64,000 nt of DNA, taken from assembly GCA_024349765.1 (NCBI GenBank), contig AP026073.1, positions 558,001 to 622,000 on the forward strand, written 5' to 3'. How positions within the stretch are numbered: the first letter of the stretch is position 1; the number at the start of each line of letters is the position of its first letter. The position numbers and the translations under genes are program-made. The DNA is from Streptomyces nigrescens. GTDB lineage: Bacteria; Actinomycetota; Actinomycetes; Streptomycetales; Streptomycetaceae. Below, in pieces: positions 42,683 through 50,719 of the stretch. The notes below the pieces were generated by a model. It had not been told where the DNA came from. It was given only the letters and a program-made list of their open reading frames with translations, and ran no database searches.

Positions 42683-43099
42683 TCAGCCGTAGAGCGGCGT
42701 GCTCCACACGGTCTTGTGCAGGCCCCTGCCCCACGAGGCGGTGACCTTCGTGCGCCACTTCTGCACGGGCATGTCGTCCTTGACCTCGCGGGTCGACTTG
42801 TAACAGGACCTGCCGTGGCTCGCGCAATGGGCCGTCGCCATTTTCTTCTTGCCCTTGTAGAGGGTGACGGTGAACTTGGTGTAGGCGGGCTTGTAGTTGC
42901 ACTTGATCGCGCCGCTGCCGAACTTGTCGGTCTTCCGGTCGACCCGGTCGGTGTACGCGGAGACCTTGCAGCTCTTCTTCTGCACCGCGGCCCCGTGGTC
43001 AGCGGCGAGGGCGGTCCCCGACGCCATTCCCGTCGTACCGAGAATGCTCACGGCGGCGGCACTCACGAGGAGTGCGCGGGTCGCCTGGTGAACGCGCAT
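42683..43099 (-). CDS. Small secreted Cys-containing protein
   Basis: This 138-aa exported protein has a signal peptide at residues 1-33 (ALLVSAAAVSILGTTG...ALA). The mature chain is Lys-rich and has four cysteines (KSCKVSA, IKCNYKP, HCASHGRSCYK). It ends VWSTPLYG. The function is not recognised. ATG at 43099 has GGGGGA 6 nt upstream. It lies 76 bp upstream of the other secreted gene, and both probably belong to one unit. Confidence 0.75.
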   Translation of the reverse strand: MRVHQATRALLVSAAAVSILGTTGMASGTALAADHGAAVQKKSCKVSAYTDRVDRKTDKFGSGAIKCNYKPAYTKFTVTLYKGKKKMATAHCASHGRSCYKSTREVKDDMPVQKWRTKVTASWGRGLHKTVWSTPLYG

Positions 43100-43250
43100 C
43101 TGTATCCCCCTTCGGTTCTTCGTCGGCCGGGCGGGGAAGAGCCGCCGGGGGAATTCCGGTAGGGGCCCGGAATTCCCCCGGCGGCGTCCCCGCCGGTGAA
43201 TCGCCTTCAGTCTTGAACAGGCCGGCGGGGCGGCCAATGTCGGTTCGATG

Positions 43251-43766
43251 TCAGTTCGCTGACGGCTTTCGGGCCGGGGGCGCGAGCCGCAGTCCGTAGC
43301 CGCGGACCGAGGCGATGCCCACGTCGACGCCGGCCTGTTCCAGCTTCCGGCGCAGGCGGCGTACCGCGCTGTGGATCACTGTGGTGTCCACCCCGCAGGA
43401 CGCTCCCCAGACGTCCCTGACGAGTTGCGGGAACGACACCACGCCGGTGTCCTCGCGGGCGAGGCGGGCCAGCAGCCCGGTCTCCTGGGCGGTCAGTTCC
43501 AGCGGAACGCCGTGCCACAGCGCCCGTTGCTCGTCCGGCCGGATCTCCAGATGGCTGACCCGGAGCGGGGCCGGCCGCCGGACCGGGTCCGCCGGCGGAT
43601 CGCCGTCCATCAGGCGTCGGGCCTGGTCCAGGTCGCGGACGAGGAGGACCGGCAGATTGCTGTGCAGCAGTTCGTTGAGGTGCTCGACGTCGTCGACGGT
43701 GTCGGCGACGACCACCGCGTAGGCGTCCGGATGACGGACCGGCGGCTCCTGGGTGTGCGTGCTCAC
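43251..43766 (-). CDS. Winged-helix (OmpR/PhoB-type) regulator with degenerate receiver
   Basis: The product is 171 aa. The C-terminal 95 residues form a transcriptional-regulatory winged helix (LRVSHLEIRPDEQRALWHG, LELTAQETGLLARLA, VVSFPQLVRDVWG, VIHSAVRRLRRKLEQAG, VRGYGLRLA). The N-terminal 70 residues resemble a shortened receiver without the phosphorylatable Asp pattern, so activity is probably phosphorylation-independent. GTG at 43766 has GAGGAG upstream. No histidine kinase is adjacent. It likely controls the two small secreted proteins encoded downstream. Confidence 0.8.
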   Translation of the reverse strand: MSTHTQEPPVRHPDAYAVVVADTVDDVEHLNELLHSNLPVLLVRDLDQARRLMDGDPPADPVRRPAPLRVSHLEIRPDEQRALWHGVPLELTAQETGLLARLAREDTGVVSFPQLVRDVWGASCGVDTTVIHSAVRRLRRKLEQAGVDVGIASVRGYGLRLAPPARKPSAN

Positions 43767-44140
43767 ATCAGCTCCTCGGGAATGCACCAGGAGGGAAATC
43801 GGGCCGGGCGGGGCGGGTGGTGCCGGATGTTCTTCGCTGGGCGCCGACTGATGTGGCGGAAAATGAGACGTCCACGTCTCCACTGTCCTTCCCATGAAAA
43901 AGGGACCCCGTCGCAATTCCTGCGGACAGACACCTGGGACGGACCGACTCCGTTCGTCCACCCTGGTCATGAGGTGGCGTCAGGTACGTCGCGCAGGCAG
44001 TGCTGGAACGGTAGACGCTAGACGTGTTTTCGGCCATAGGGCGGGGAGTTGAGGAACTGTTGAGCTGATCGCGCCGGTCCGGGTCGGGTGATATTGCGGG
44101 ATTCGGCGGGCAAGGGTGCCGGTGTGCGGAAATGGGAAAG
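43767..44140. other. Spacer between the winged-helix regulator and the importer operon
   Basis: No gene is supported in this approximately 370-bp stretch. It should contain the promoter of the regulator gene (leftward). No distinct repeat or palindrome stood out. Confidence 0.4.
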
Positions 44141-44172
44141 GTGGTGCGCCCCGGAGAAGCGGGGCACACCAC
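44141..44172 (-). terminator. Terminator of the importer operon
   Basis: A GTGGTG-c-GCCCC / GGGGC-a-CACCAC stem with one mismatch and an 8-nt loop lies 61 bp beyond the ehuA stop. Confidence 0.7.
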
Positions 44173-44232
44173 CTGAACACGACTCCGGTCACCGGGTTTT
44201 CACAGAACCTCCCGGTGCGCTGCGCGGCGCGG

Positions 44233-45075
44233 TCACAGCACGGCGCTCAGGAATTCCCGGGTGCGTTCGTGTTCCGGCTCGCTGAAGATCTGCTCCGGCG
44301 GGCCGAATTCGATGACCCGTCCCGAGTCGAACATCATCACGCAGTCGGAGATGTCCCGGGCGAAGTTCATCTCGTGGGTGACGCACAGCATGGTGATGTC
44401 CGTGGTGTGCGCGATGTCGCGCAGCACGTCCAGGACGCCGGCGACCAGTTCCGGGTCGAGGGCCGAGGTGACCTCGTCCAGCAGCAGCACCTGCGGGCGC
44501 ATCGCCAGGGCGCGAGCGATCGCCACCCGCTGCTGCTGGCCGCCGGAGAGCTGGGTGGGGTACTTGTCGAGGTGCTCGGTCAGGCCGACGAGGTCGAGCA
44601 GTTCGCGGGCGCGCTCCTCGGCGGCGTCCTTGTCGAGGCCGAGGACGTGCACCGGTGCCTCGGTGATGTTCCGCAGCACCTTCATGTTGGGGAAGAGGTT
44701 GAACTGCTGGAAGACCATCCCGATGTTCTTGCGGACCTCGCGGATGTGCTTCTCCCCGGCGGGGACGAGCTTGCCGGCCTTCTCCTCGTGGGTCAGGAAG
44801 TGCGGGCCGACCTTGATGGTGCCCTCGTCCGGCTTCAGCAGCGTCATCAGCAGCCGCAGGATCGTGGTCTTGCCGGATCCGGACGGGCCGATGAGGGTGA
44901 CGTGCTTGCCGGAGTAGACGGTCATGTCCAGCGAGTCGAGCACGGTGTGGGTGCCGAACCGCTTGGTGACGCTGTCGAAGCGGATCAGTTCGGCGTCTCC
45001 CTGCGTCTTCGTGCGGGAAGAGCCCCCGTCCGCGGGGCTGGCCTGGTCGTTCGGCGGTGTGCGGTCAGCGGACAA
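44233..45075 (-). CDS. ehuA: ABC importer ATPase (EhuA-like, polar amino acid/ectoine type)
   Basis: This 280-aa ATPase has Walker A GPSGSGKTT, a Q-loop in MVFQQFNLFPNM, the signature LSGGQQQRVAIARAL, Walker B LLLDEVTSALDP and an H-loop His in CVTHEMNFA. The extended loop HFLTHEEKAGKLVPAGEKHI is typical of the EhuA subgroup of GlnQ-like ATPases. The start appears to be TTG at 45075 (GGAG 7 nt upstream), overlapping the ehuD stop. The first 28 residues are a poorly conserved tail. It is the last gene of ehuBCDA. Ectoine specificity is inferred from family resemblance. Confidence 0.82.
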   Translation of the reverse strand: MSADRTPPNDQASPADGGSSRTKTQGDAELIRFDSVTKRFGTHTVLDSLDMTVYSGKHVTLIGPSGSGKTTILRLLMTLLKPDEGTIKVGPHFLTHEEKAGKLVPAGEKHIREVRKNIGMVFQQFNLFPNMKVLRNITEAPVHVLGLDKDAAEERARELLDLVGLTEHLDKYPTQLSGGQQQRVAIARALAMRPQVLLLDEVTSALDPELVAGVLDVLRDIAHTTDITMLCVTHEMNFARDISDCVMMFDSGRVIEFGPPEQIFSEPEHERTREFLSAVL

Positions 45076-45718
45076 GACGACGCTCCAGGGCTCGCAGGAG
45101 GAGGGAGGTGGGGTAGGAGATGACCACGAAGAGGATGCCGACGACGGTGATCGGCTCCAGGTAGTCGAAGGTGGTCGCGCTGATGCTGTTCGCCTGGAAG
45201 AGCATGTCGGCGACGGTGATGCCGGCCAGCATCGGCGTGTCCTTGAACATCGCGATGACGTAGTTGCCGAGCGCGGGGACGACGCGGCGGAACGCCTGCG
45301 GCAGGATCACCGCGATCCAGGTGCGCCGGCGCGGCAGGTTCAGTGCGGTGGCCGCCTCCCACTGGCCGGGCGGGACGCCGTCGATGCCGGCGCGGTAGAC
45401 CTCGGAGGTGTACGTCGAGTAGTGCAGGCCCAGGCCGATCACGCCGGTGGTGAGCGGCGCGAACGTCAGGCCCCAGCTCGGCAGGACGAAGAACAGGAAG
45501 AACAGCTGCACCAGCAGCGGGGTGTTGCGGATGAACTCGACGACGATGCTGACCGGCCAGGTCACCCAGCGGCTCGGGGAGCGCAGCAGCAGCGCCCACA
45601 CCAGGCCGAGGGCGAACGAGACGAGGGAGCCGTAGATCGTCGCCTGGACGGTGATCCACAGGCCCTTGAGGAGGTCGGGCATGATGTCGCCGACGTAGCT
45701 CCATGACCAGTTGTTCAC
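45065..45718 (-). CDS. ehuD: ABC importer permease (EhuD-like)
   Basis: This 217-aa HisM/GlnP-type permease has about five transmembrane helices. The EAA-type loop WEAATALNLPRRRTWIAVILPQ and EFIRNTPLLVQLFFLFF match amino-acid importer permeases. The GTG start at 45718 overlaps the ehuC stop by 4 nt (GTGA). It probably forms the translocation pore with the EhuC-like subunit. Confidence 0.83.
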   Translation of the reverse strand: MNNWSWSYVGDIMPDLLKGLWITVQATIYGSLVSFALGLVWALLLRSPSRWVTWPVSIVVEFIRNTPLLVQLFFLFFVLPSWGLTFAPLTTGVIGLGLHYSTYTSEVYRAGIDGVPPGQWEAATALNLPRRRTWIAVILPQAFRRVVPALGNYVIAMFKDTPMLAGITVADMLFQANSISATTFDYLEPITVVGILFVVISYPTSLLLRALERRLVR

Positions 45719-46446
45719 GGCTTTCCTCCGGTGGCCAGCGCCTCGGGGCCCTGCTGTTCGACGGGCAGTTTGCGGGAGAACCAGCCCTCGCCGCGGGGCA
45801 CCGCCCGGCCGACCGAGGCCTTGGCGCGGCGTTCCAGCAGCCGCATGATCCGGGTCACCACGAACGCGACCGCGAAGTACAGGACGAGGATGATGCCGTA
45901 GACCTGGGCGCTCTGGCCGGTCGACAGCCGGGCCAGCTTGGCCTGGAAGGTGAGCTCACCGATCGACAGCAGCGAGGCCAGCGCGGTGCCCTTGAGGAGC
46001 TCGATCAGCAGGTTGTTGAACGGCGGCATCATCTCGGGCACGGCCTGCGGAAGTATCACCTTCCGCAGCCGCTGCCAGGGCGAGAAGCTCAGCGCGATGG
46101 CCGCCTCGCGCTGGGCGGGTGCCACGGCCTGGACGGCGCCGCGGACGATCTCGGAGCCGTACGCGCCGTACGACAGGCCGAGCGCCAGGGTGCCCGCCCA
46201 GATGCCGACGAGCTGCCAGCCGAGCAGGGGCAGTGCGAAGAACAGCCAGAACATCAGGACCAGCGCCGAGGTGCCGCGGAAGAATTCCACGTAGACGCCG
46301 GACAGGAAGCGCACGATCCAGAAGCGCGAGGTGCGGGCGAGGCCGATGCCGAAGGCGACGGTGGCGGCGAGGGCGGCGCTGTAGACCATCAGCTGGACGG
46401 TGATCCACAGCCCTTTCAGGAAGAGTTCCCACAGCGCAGAGGTCAC
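45715..46446 (-). CDS. ehuC: ABC importer permease (EhuC-like)
   Basis: This 243-aa permease has EFFRGTSALVLMFWLFFALPL and the EAA loop REAAIALSFSPWQRLRKVILPQ. The C-terminal 25 residues after LLERRAKAS are polar. The ATG at 46446 overlaps the ehuB stop by 4 nt. The RGTSALV variant is what I recall for EhuC proteins. Confidence 0.82.
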   Translation of the reverse strand: MTSALWELFLKGLWITVQLMVYSAALAATVAFGIGLARTSRFWIVRFLSGVYVEFFRGTSALVLMFWLFFALPLLGWQLVGIWAGTLALGLSYGAYGSEIVRGAVQAVAPAQREAAIALSFSPWQRLRKVILPQAVPEMMPPFNNLLIELLKGTALASLLSIGELTFQAKLARLSTGQSAQVYGIILVLYFAVAFVVTRIMRLLERRAKASVGRAVPRGEGWFSRKLPVEQQGPEALATGGKP

Positions 46447-47348
46447 TTCTTGCAGAGCTCCTTCGCCGTGAGGTCGGTCATGAACTCCTCGGTGAATCCG
46501 TACGGTTTGGCGATCCGCAGGAGTTCGCCGCTCTTCTTCATCTTGTGGAGTTCGCGGTTGAAGGCGTCGCGGAGCTTCGTCTCGCCGATGCGGAATCCGT
46601 AGCCGCCGCCGTCGCGCTGGAGTTTGCCGTCGACCTTCGGGGTGAAGGGCGGGGTCATCTCGACCTTGGGGTGCTGGCCGGTCTTGAGCGCCTCGATCAT
46701 GGTCAGGGCGGTGCCGGCGAAGCAGTCGATGCGGCCGGCCTCCAGCGCCTCCATTCCGGCGATCTGGTCGCCGTAGGTCTGGATGTCGCCTTTGTGGACG
46801 CCGTTGCCGACCGCGTAGTCGATCTCCGCGTAGCCGATTCCGGTGCCCATGCGCAGGCCGCGCTTGGCGACGTCCGGATAGTCCTTGATCTTGTGCGGAT
46901 TGCCCTTGGCGACGAGGAAGGAGTCCTTCGACTCGTAATCCGGGTCGGAGAACAGCACGGCCTGGCAGCGGGCCTTGTTGATGAACATGCCCGCGACGAT
47001 CACGTCGTACTGGAAGGAGTGCAGCCCGGGCACCAGGGCGCCGAATTCGACCGGCACCGGCTCGAAATGCCGGACGCCGAGCCGCTGGAAGATGGTCTTG
47101 GCGACGGCGGGGGCCTCGCCGGTCAGCTCGCCCTTGCTGTTGATGGAGGCGTAGGGCGGCTCACTGGCGATGCCCATCCGGACGGTGCCCTTGCTGCGCA
47201 GGTCGTCGAGGAGGTGTCCGCCGTCGGTCGCGCCGCTGATGTCGACCCGGGAGCAGCCCGCGGTCGCTCCGAGGGCACCGGCGCCGAGCGCTGCCACCCC
47301 CGCGAGCAGCGATCGGCGGCCGATGCCGCGTGGCAATGTGCCGGTCAT
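46443..47348 (-). CDS. ehuB: Extracytoplasmic solute-binding lipoprotein (EhuB-like)
   Basis: This 301-aa solute-binding protein of the family-3 type has a leader with a twin-arginine (GRRSLLAG) and a lipobox ending ATAGC (Cys at about 31). The binding domain starts LRSKGTVRMGIASEPPYASINSKG. ALVPGLHSFQYDVIVAGMFINKARC resembles EhuB of the ectoine/hydroxyectoine importer. ATG at 47348 lacks a clear ribosome site but gives the best leader. It opens the ehuBCDA operon and is divergent from the DUF3830 gene. Confidence 0.82.
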   Translation of the reverse strand: MTGTLPRGIGRRSLLAGVAALGAGALGATAGCSRVDISGATDGGHLLDDLRSKGTVRMGIASEPPYASINSKGELTGEAPAVAKTIFQRLGVRHFEPVPVEFGALVPGLHSFQYDVIVAGMFINKARCQAVLFSDPDYESKDSFLVAKGNPHKIKDYPDVAKRGLRMGTGIGYAEIDYAVGNGVHKGDIQTYGDQIAGMEALEAGRIDCFAGTALTMIEALKTGQHPKVEMTPPFTPKVDGKLQRDGGGYGFRIGETKLRDAFNRELHKMKKSGELLRIAKPYGFTEEFMTDLTAKELCKK

Positions 47349-47521
47349 TTTTGAGGTGTTCCATGGTGGTGGAGCCATGGGCGCGCGGCTACCCGAACAC
47401 CGGGCGGATATGCCGATCGTTTCCGGTCCTTGATGCAAGCCCGTCCGGGGCGTGTTCCGTTCATGTTCCCTGCTGGTCCGTAGTGTTCCGTACGCCGGTA
47501 TTGCCCCCCTACGATCTGAGC
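47349..47521. promoter_or_regulatory. Divergent control region of ehuB and the DUF3830 gene
   Basis: These 173 bp contain three TGTTCC motifs on the plus strand (starting at 47453, 47464 and 47483), a possible binding array for a catabolic regulator such as the IclR-type protein. Promoters were not fixed. Confidence 0.4.
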
Positions 47522-48022
47522 ATGACCGATCGCTTCATCGAAGTCTCGTTGGACAAGCGCGGCGTCAGCTGCACGGCCAAGTTGCTCGACGACCGCGCTC
47601 CGATCACCTGCGACGCCGTGTGGGACGCCCTCCCGCTCGGCGGCGACGTCTACCACGCCAAGTACGCCCGCAATGAGATCTACGCCCTCGTCGAGCCGTT
47701 CGCGCCGGAGGAGCCGCCGCTGGAGAACCCGACGATCACCCCGATCCCCGGCGACCTGTGCTACTTCACCTTCAGCGACACCCAGTTGGGCACCGCCTCC
47801 TACGGCTACGAGCGCGGGGCCAAGCACCGCGGCCGCGCCACCGTCGTCGACCTGGCGCTGTTCTACGAGCGGAACAACCTGCTGATCAACGGTGATGCGG
47901 GCTGGGTGCCGGGCATCGTGTGGGGCAGCGTCGTCGACGGCCTGGACCGGATGGCGGACGCCTGCCAGGACCTCTGGCGGGCCGGCGCCCTGGGGGAGAC
48001 CCTCTCCTTCCGGCGCGCCTGA
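47522..48022 (+). CDS. DUF3830-family protein
   Basis: This 166-aa soluble protein has the DUF3830 pattern: CDAVWDALPLGGDVYHAKYARNEIYALV, then GDLCYFTF and FYERNNLLINGDAGWVPG. The family has a cyclophilin-like fold and unknown function. It commonly sits with transport and hydrolase genes of small-molecule catabolism. It is divergent from ehuB and ends 23 bp from the convergent amidase stop, so it may use the importer's control region. Confidence 0.82.
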   Translation: MTDRFIEVSLDKRGVSCTAKLLDDRAPITCDAVWDALPLGGDVYHAKYARNEIYALVEPFAPEEPPLENPTITPIPGDLCYFTFSDTQLGTASYGYERGAKHRGRATVVDLALFYERNNLLINGDAGWVPGIVWGSVVDGLDRMADACQDLWRAGALGETLSFRRA

Positions 48023-48045
48023 GGGACCGTCGCCGGCCGGCGCTC

Positions 48046-49461
48046 CTACGGGGCCGGGGGTGCGGGGATCGCCGCGGCCCCCGCCTCGTAGAGGGCGTGC
48101 GCGGCGCGCAGCACGAGCGCGTCGGCGTGCCGCGCGCCGACCAGCTGCACGCCGATGGGCAGCCCGTCGCCGTCCACCCCGCACGGCACGGTCGCCGCGG
48201 GCTGCTGGGTCATGTTGAACGGGTAGGTGAACGGCGTCCAGCCGGTCCAGCGGGTGTGGCCGGATCCGGCGGGCACCTCGGCGCCCGCCTCGAAGGCGGT
48301 GATCGGTTCGGTCGGGGTCACCAGCAGGTCGTAGGTGTCGTGGAAGCGGCCCATCGCCTGCCCCAGCGCCATCCGCGTGTCGACCGCCGCCAGATAGTCC
48401 AGCGCGCTGTATCCGGCGCCCTGCGCGACGATCTCCGCGAGCCCCGGGTCGAGCAGCGCCCGGTCCGCCTCGTCGAGGTGCTCGACGACCCGGGCCGCCC
48501 CGCTGAACCACAGGACGTGGAAGGCCGCCACCGGGTCCGCGATGCCCGGGTCGGCCTCCTCGACGTGCGCGCCGAGCCCGGCGAGCACCTCCACGGCCGA
48601 CCGGACCGCGGCCGCCACCTCGGGGGCCACCGGCACGTCCCAGCCGAGTGACGGGCTGTAGGCCACCCGCAGTCCGGCGACCGGGCCGGTCAGCGCCGCC
48701 CGGAACGAGCCCGTGGCGGGCCCGAGCTGGGACCAGTCCCGCCAGTCCGCGCCGCCGATCACGTCCAGCATCAGCGCCGCGTCGGCCGCGTCCCGGGTCA
48801 TCGGCCCGACGTGCGCCAGCGTCCCGAAGGGGCTCGCCGGATACAGCGGCACCCGCCCGTAGGTCGCCTTCAGCGCGAAGATCCCGCAGAACGACGCGGG
48901 GATGCGCACCGATCCGCCGCCGTCGGTGCCCAGGCTCAGCGGCCCGGCGCCCAGCGCCACCGCCGCCGCGCTGCCGCCGCTGGACCCGCCCGAGGTGCGC
49001 CGCGGATCGTACGGATTGCCGGTCACCCCGTGCCGCGGTGAGTCGGTGACGCCCTTCCAGCCGAACTCCGGGGTGGTGGTCTTGCCGAGGAACACCGCAC
49101 CGGACTCGCGCAGCCGGGCCACCGACGGCGCGTCCTCCTCCCACGGCCCCTCGGCCCGCACGGTCCGCGAGCCGCGCAGCGTCGGGGTGCCCCGGGTGAG
49201 GATCAGGTCCTTGACGGTGACCGGCACCCCGTCCAGCGGCCCGGCCGGCGTCCCCCGGCGCCAGCGCTCCGCCGACTCCCCGGCCGCGGCCAGCGCCGGC
49301 TCCGCGTCGATCCGGGTGAAGCAGTTCGTGGCGGCCTGGGCGGCCTCGGCGCGTTCCAGGGTGGCCCGGGCGGCCTCGACGGGGGAGAAGGCACCGGCGG
49401 CGTAGCCGGCCGTCAGACGGGTGGCGGTGAGGTCGGCGAGGTGGGTCGGTTCGGTGGTCAT
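48046..49461 (-). CDS. Amidase (amidase-signature family)
   Basis: This 471-aa hydrolase has the Ser-cisSer-Lys triad: the Lys is in GVPVTVKDLIL, and the cis-Ser and nucleophile lie in TSGGSSGGSAAAVALG. GTDGGGSVRIPASFCGIFALK follows, as in AtzF/GatA-type amidases. A ribosome site GGAGG precedes ATG at 49461. It is 84 bp downstream of the dehydrogenase gene in the same direction. It would hydrolyse a C-N bond of the imported compound; the substrate is unknown. Confidence 0.88.
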   Translation of the reverse strand: MTTEPTHLADLTATRLTAGYAAGAFSPVEAARATLERAEAAQAATNCFTRIDAEPALAAAGESAERWRRGTPAGPLDGVPVTVKDLILTRGTPTLRGSRTVRAEGPWEEDAPSVARLRESGAVFLGKTTTPEFGWKGVTDSPRHGVTGNPYDPRRTSGGSSGGSAAAVALGAGPLSLGTDGGGSVRIPASFCGIFALKATYGRVPLYPASPFGTLAHVGPMTRDAADAALMLDVIGGADWRDWSQLGPATGSFRAALTGPVAGLRVAYSPSLGWDVPVAPEVAAAVRSAVEVLAGLGAHVEEADPGIADPVAAFHVLWFSGAARVVEHLDEADRALLDPGLAEIVAQGAGYSALDYLAAVDTRMALGQAMGRFHDTYDLLVTPTEPITAFEAGAEVPAGSGHTRWTGWTPFTYPFNMTQQPAATVPCGVDGDGLPIGVQLVGARHADALVLRAAHALYEAGAAAIPAPPAP

Positions 49462-49545
49462 CCGTCCTCCGAGCGTCGGCCGCCCCGGGCGGGACGGCGG
49501 GCGGGGGCGGGGCCGGCCGCGCCGGGCGGCGGGCGGCCCGCGCCG

Positions 49546-50511
49546 TCACTGCACCGGCACGTACCCGAGCCGTTTGTCGACCACGTTGGCGAGCGGCTCG
49601 CCGGCCGCCCAGCGGTCGAAGTTGTCCTGGAACTGCTCGGCCAGCGCGTCCCGCCAGCCCAGGGTGTCGCCGCTCATGTGGGGCGAGACGATCAGGTGCG
49701 GCACGTCCCACAGCGGGCTGTCCGCAGCCAGCGGCTCCTGCTCGAAGACGTCCAGCGCGGCCGCCGCGATCCGCCACTCGCGCAGCGCCGCGATCAGGTC
49801 CGGCTCGACGACCAGCGGCCCGCGCCCGACGTTGACGAACCGGGCCCGCGGCGGCATCAGGCCGAACGCCTCCTTGCCGAACAGGCCCCGGGTGGCGTCG
49901 GTCAGCGGCGCCGCGCAGACCACCCAATCCGCGTGCGGCAGCAGCCCGTTGAGCGCGTCACTCGCGTGCACCAGCCCGAAGTGCGGATCGTCCGGGCGCT
50001 CCCGGCGGCCGACCAGATCGACCTTGACACCCAGTGCCAGGAGGGTGGTCCCGATGGCCCGGCCGATCGGCCCGGAGCCGACCACCACGGCGCGGGTGCC
50101 GGCCAGCCGCAGCGTCTCGCGGTGCCGCCAGCGCCGCTGCCGCTGGAGCTCCCAACTTCCGTAGAAATCTTTGGCCATGGCGATCACCAGGCCGGCGACG
50201 TACTCGGCGATCGGCTGCTCGAAGACGCCCCGGGCGTTGGTCACCACCGTGTCGTCGGCGATCAGTGCCGGGCACAGCAGCTGGTCCACGCCGGCGCTCG
50301 CGGTGTGCACCCAGCGCGGTTTCGGGCCCCGCTCCGGCCACGCCTCGCGGATCGCCTCGGAGGTGAAGTCCCAGGCCAACAGCACATCGGCGGTGGGGAG
50401 TCGGCCGGCCAGGCCGGCCTCGTCGGTGAAGATCACCCGAGCCCGGCCGGTCAGCCGGTCGAGCGTGGGCGGCGGGTCGGATCCGAGGACGAGGACGGTG
50501 CTTTCGGACAT
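49546..50511 (-). CDS. D-2-hydroxyacid dehydrogenase
   Basis: This 321-aa NAD(P)-dependent enzyme has a nucleotide-binding GSGPIGRAIG segment, FVNVGRGPLV carrying the conserved Arg, FEQEPLAADSPLW with the Glu, and the catalytic His in IVSPHMSGD. The start is taken as ATG at 50511 (MSESTVLVLGSD). The palindrome GAAACCGTTTC lies just upstream at 50517-50527. It is transcribed with the amidase and divergent from two maleate-isomerase-like genes. It would interconvert a 2-keto and a 2-hydroxy acid in the same pathway. Confidence 0.85.
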   Translation of the reverse strand: MSESTVLVLGSDPPPTLDRLTGRARVIFTDEAGLAGRLPTADVLLAWDFTSEAIREAWPERGPKPRWVHTASAGVDQLLCPALIADDTVVTNARGVFEQPIAEYVAGLVIAMAKDFYGSWELQRQRRWRHRETLRLAGTRAVVVGSGPIGRAIGTTLLALGVKVDLVGRRERPDDPHFGLVHASDALNGLLPHADWVVCAAPLTDATRGLFGKEAFGLMPPRARFVNVGRGPLVVEPDLIAALREWRIAAAALDVFEQEPLAADSPLWDVPHLIVSPHMSGDTLGWRDALAEQFQDNFDRWAAGEPLANVVDKRLGYVPVQ

Positions 50512-50516
50512 GGCCA

Positions 50517-50527
50517 GAAACCGTTTC
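50517..50527. promoter_or_regulatory. GAAAC-C-GTTTC palindrome
   Basis: A perfect 5-bp-arm inverted repeat lies 6 bp upstream of the dehydrogenase start in the divergent region shared with the isomerase-like genes. It is a candidate operator. Confidence 0.35.
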
Positions 50528-50719
50528 GGAAGGTGTGCCCACTTCATTGGAACAGGGCGCCGACAGATGCCTGAGATGCGAGGATTGACCACGCTAAGAA
50601 GTCGTATCTACCGTGTCAACAACGGCTCTGTCCCGACGTCCCGGCTTGCTCCGGCTGCACTTCCGCCACGGCCACCGGCCTGGTCATTCCAGCCCTTCGT
50701 TTCTTCTAGGGGCCCTTCA

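Noticed and set aside
44233-47348. Glutamine or glutamate importer (GlnHPQ/GluABCD)
   Set aside because: Subunit order, the long loop of the ATPase and the binding-protein sequence fit the Ehu type better; still, the ligand is not proven.
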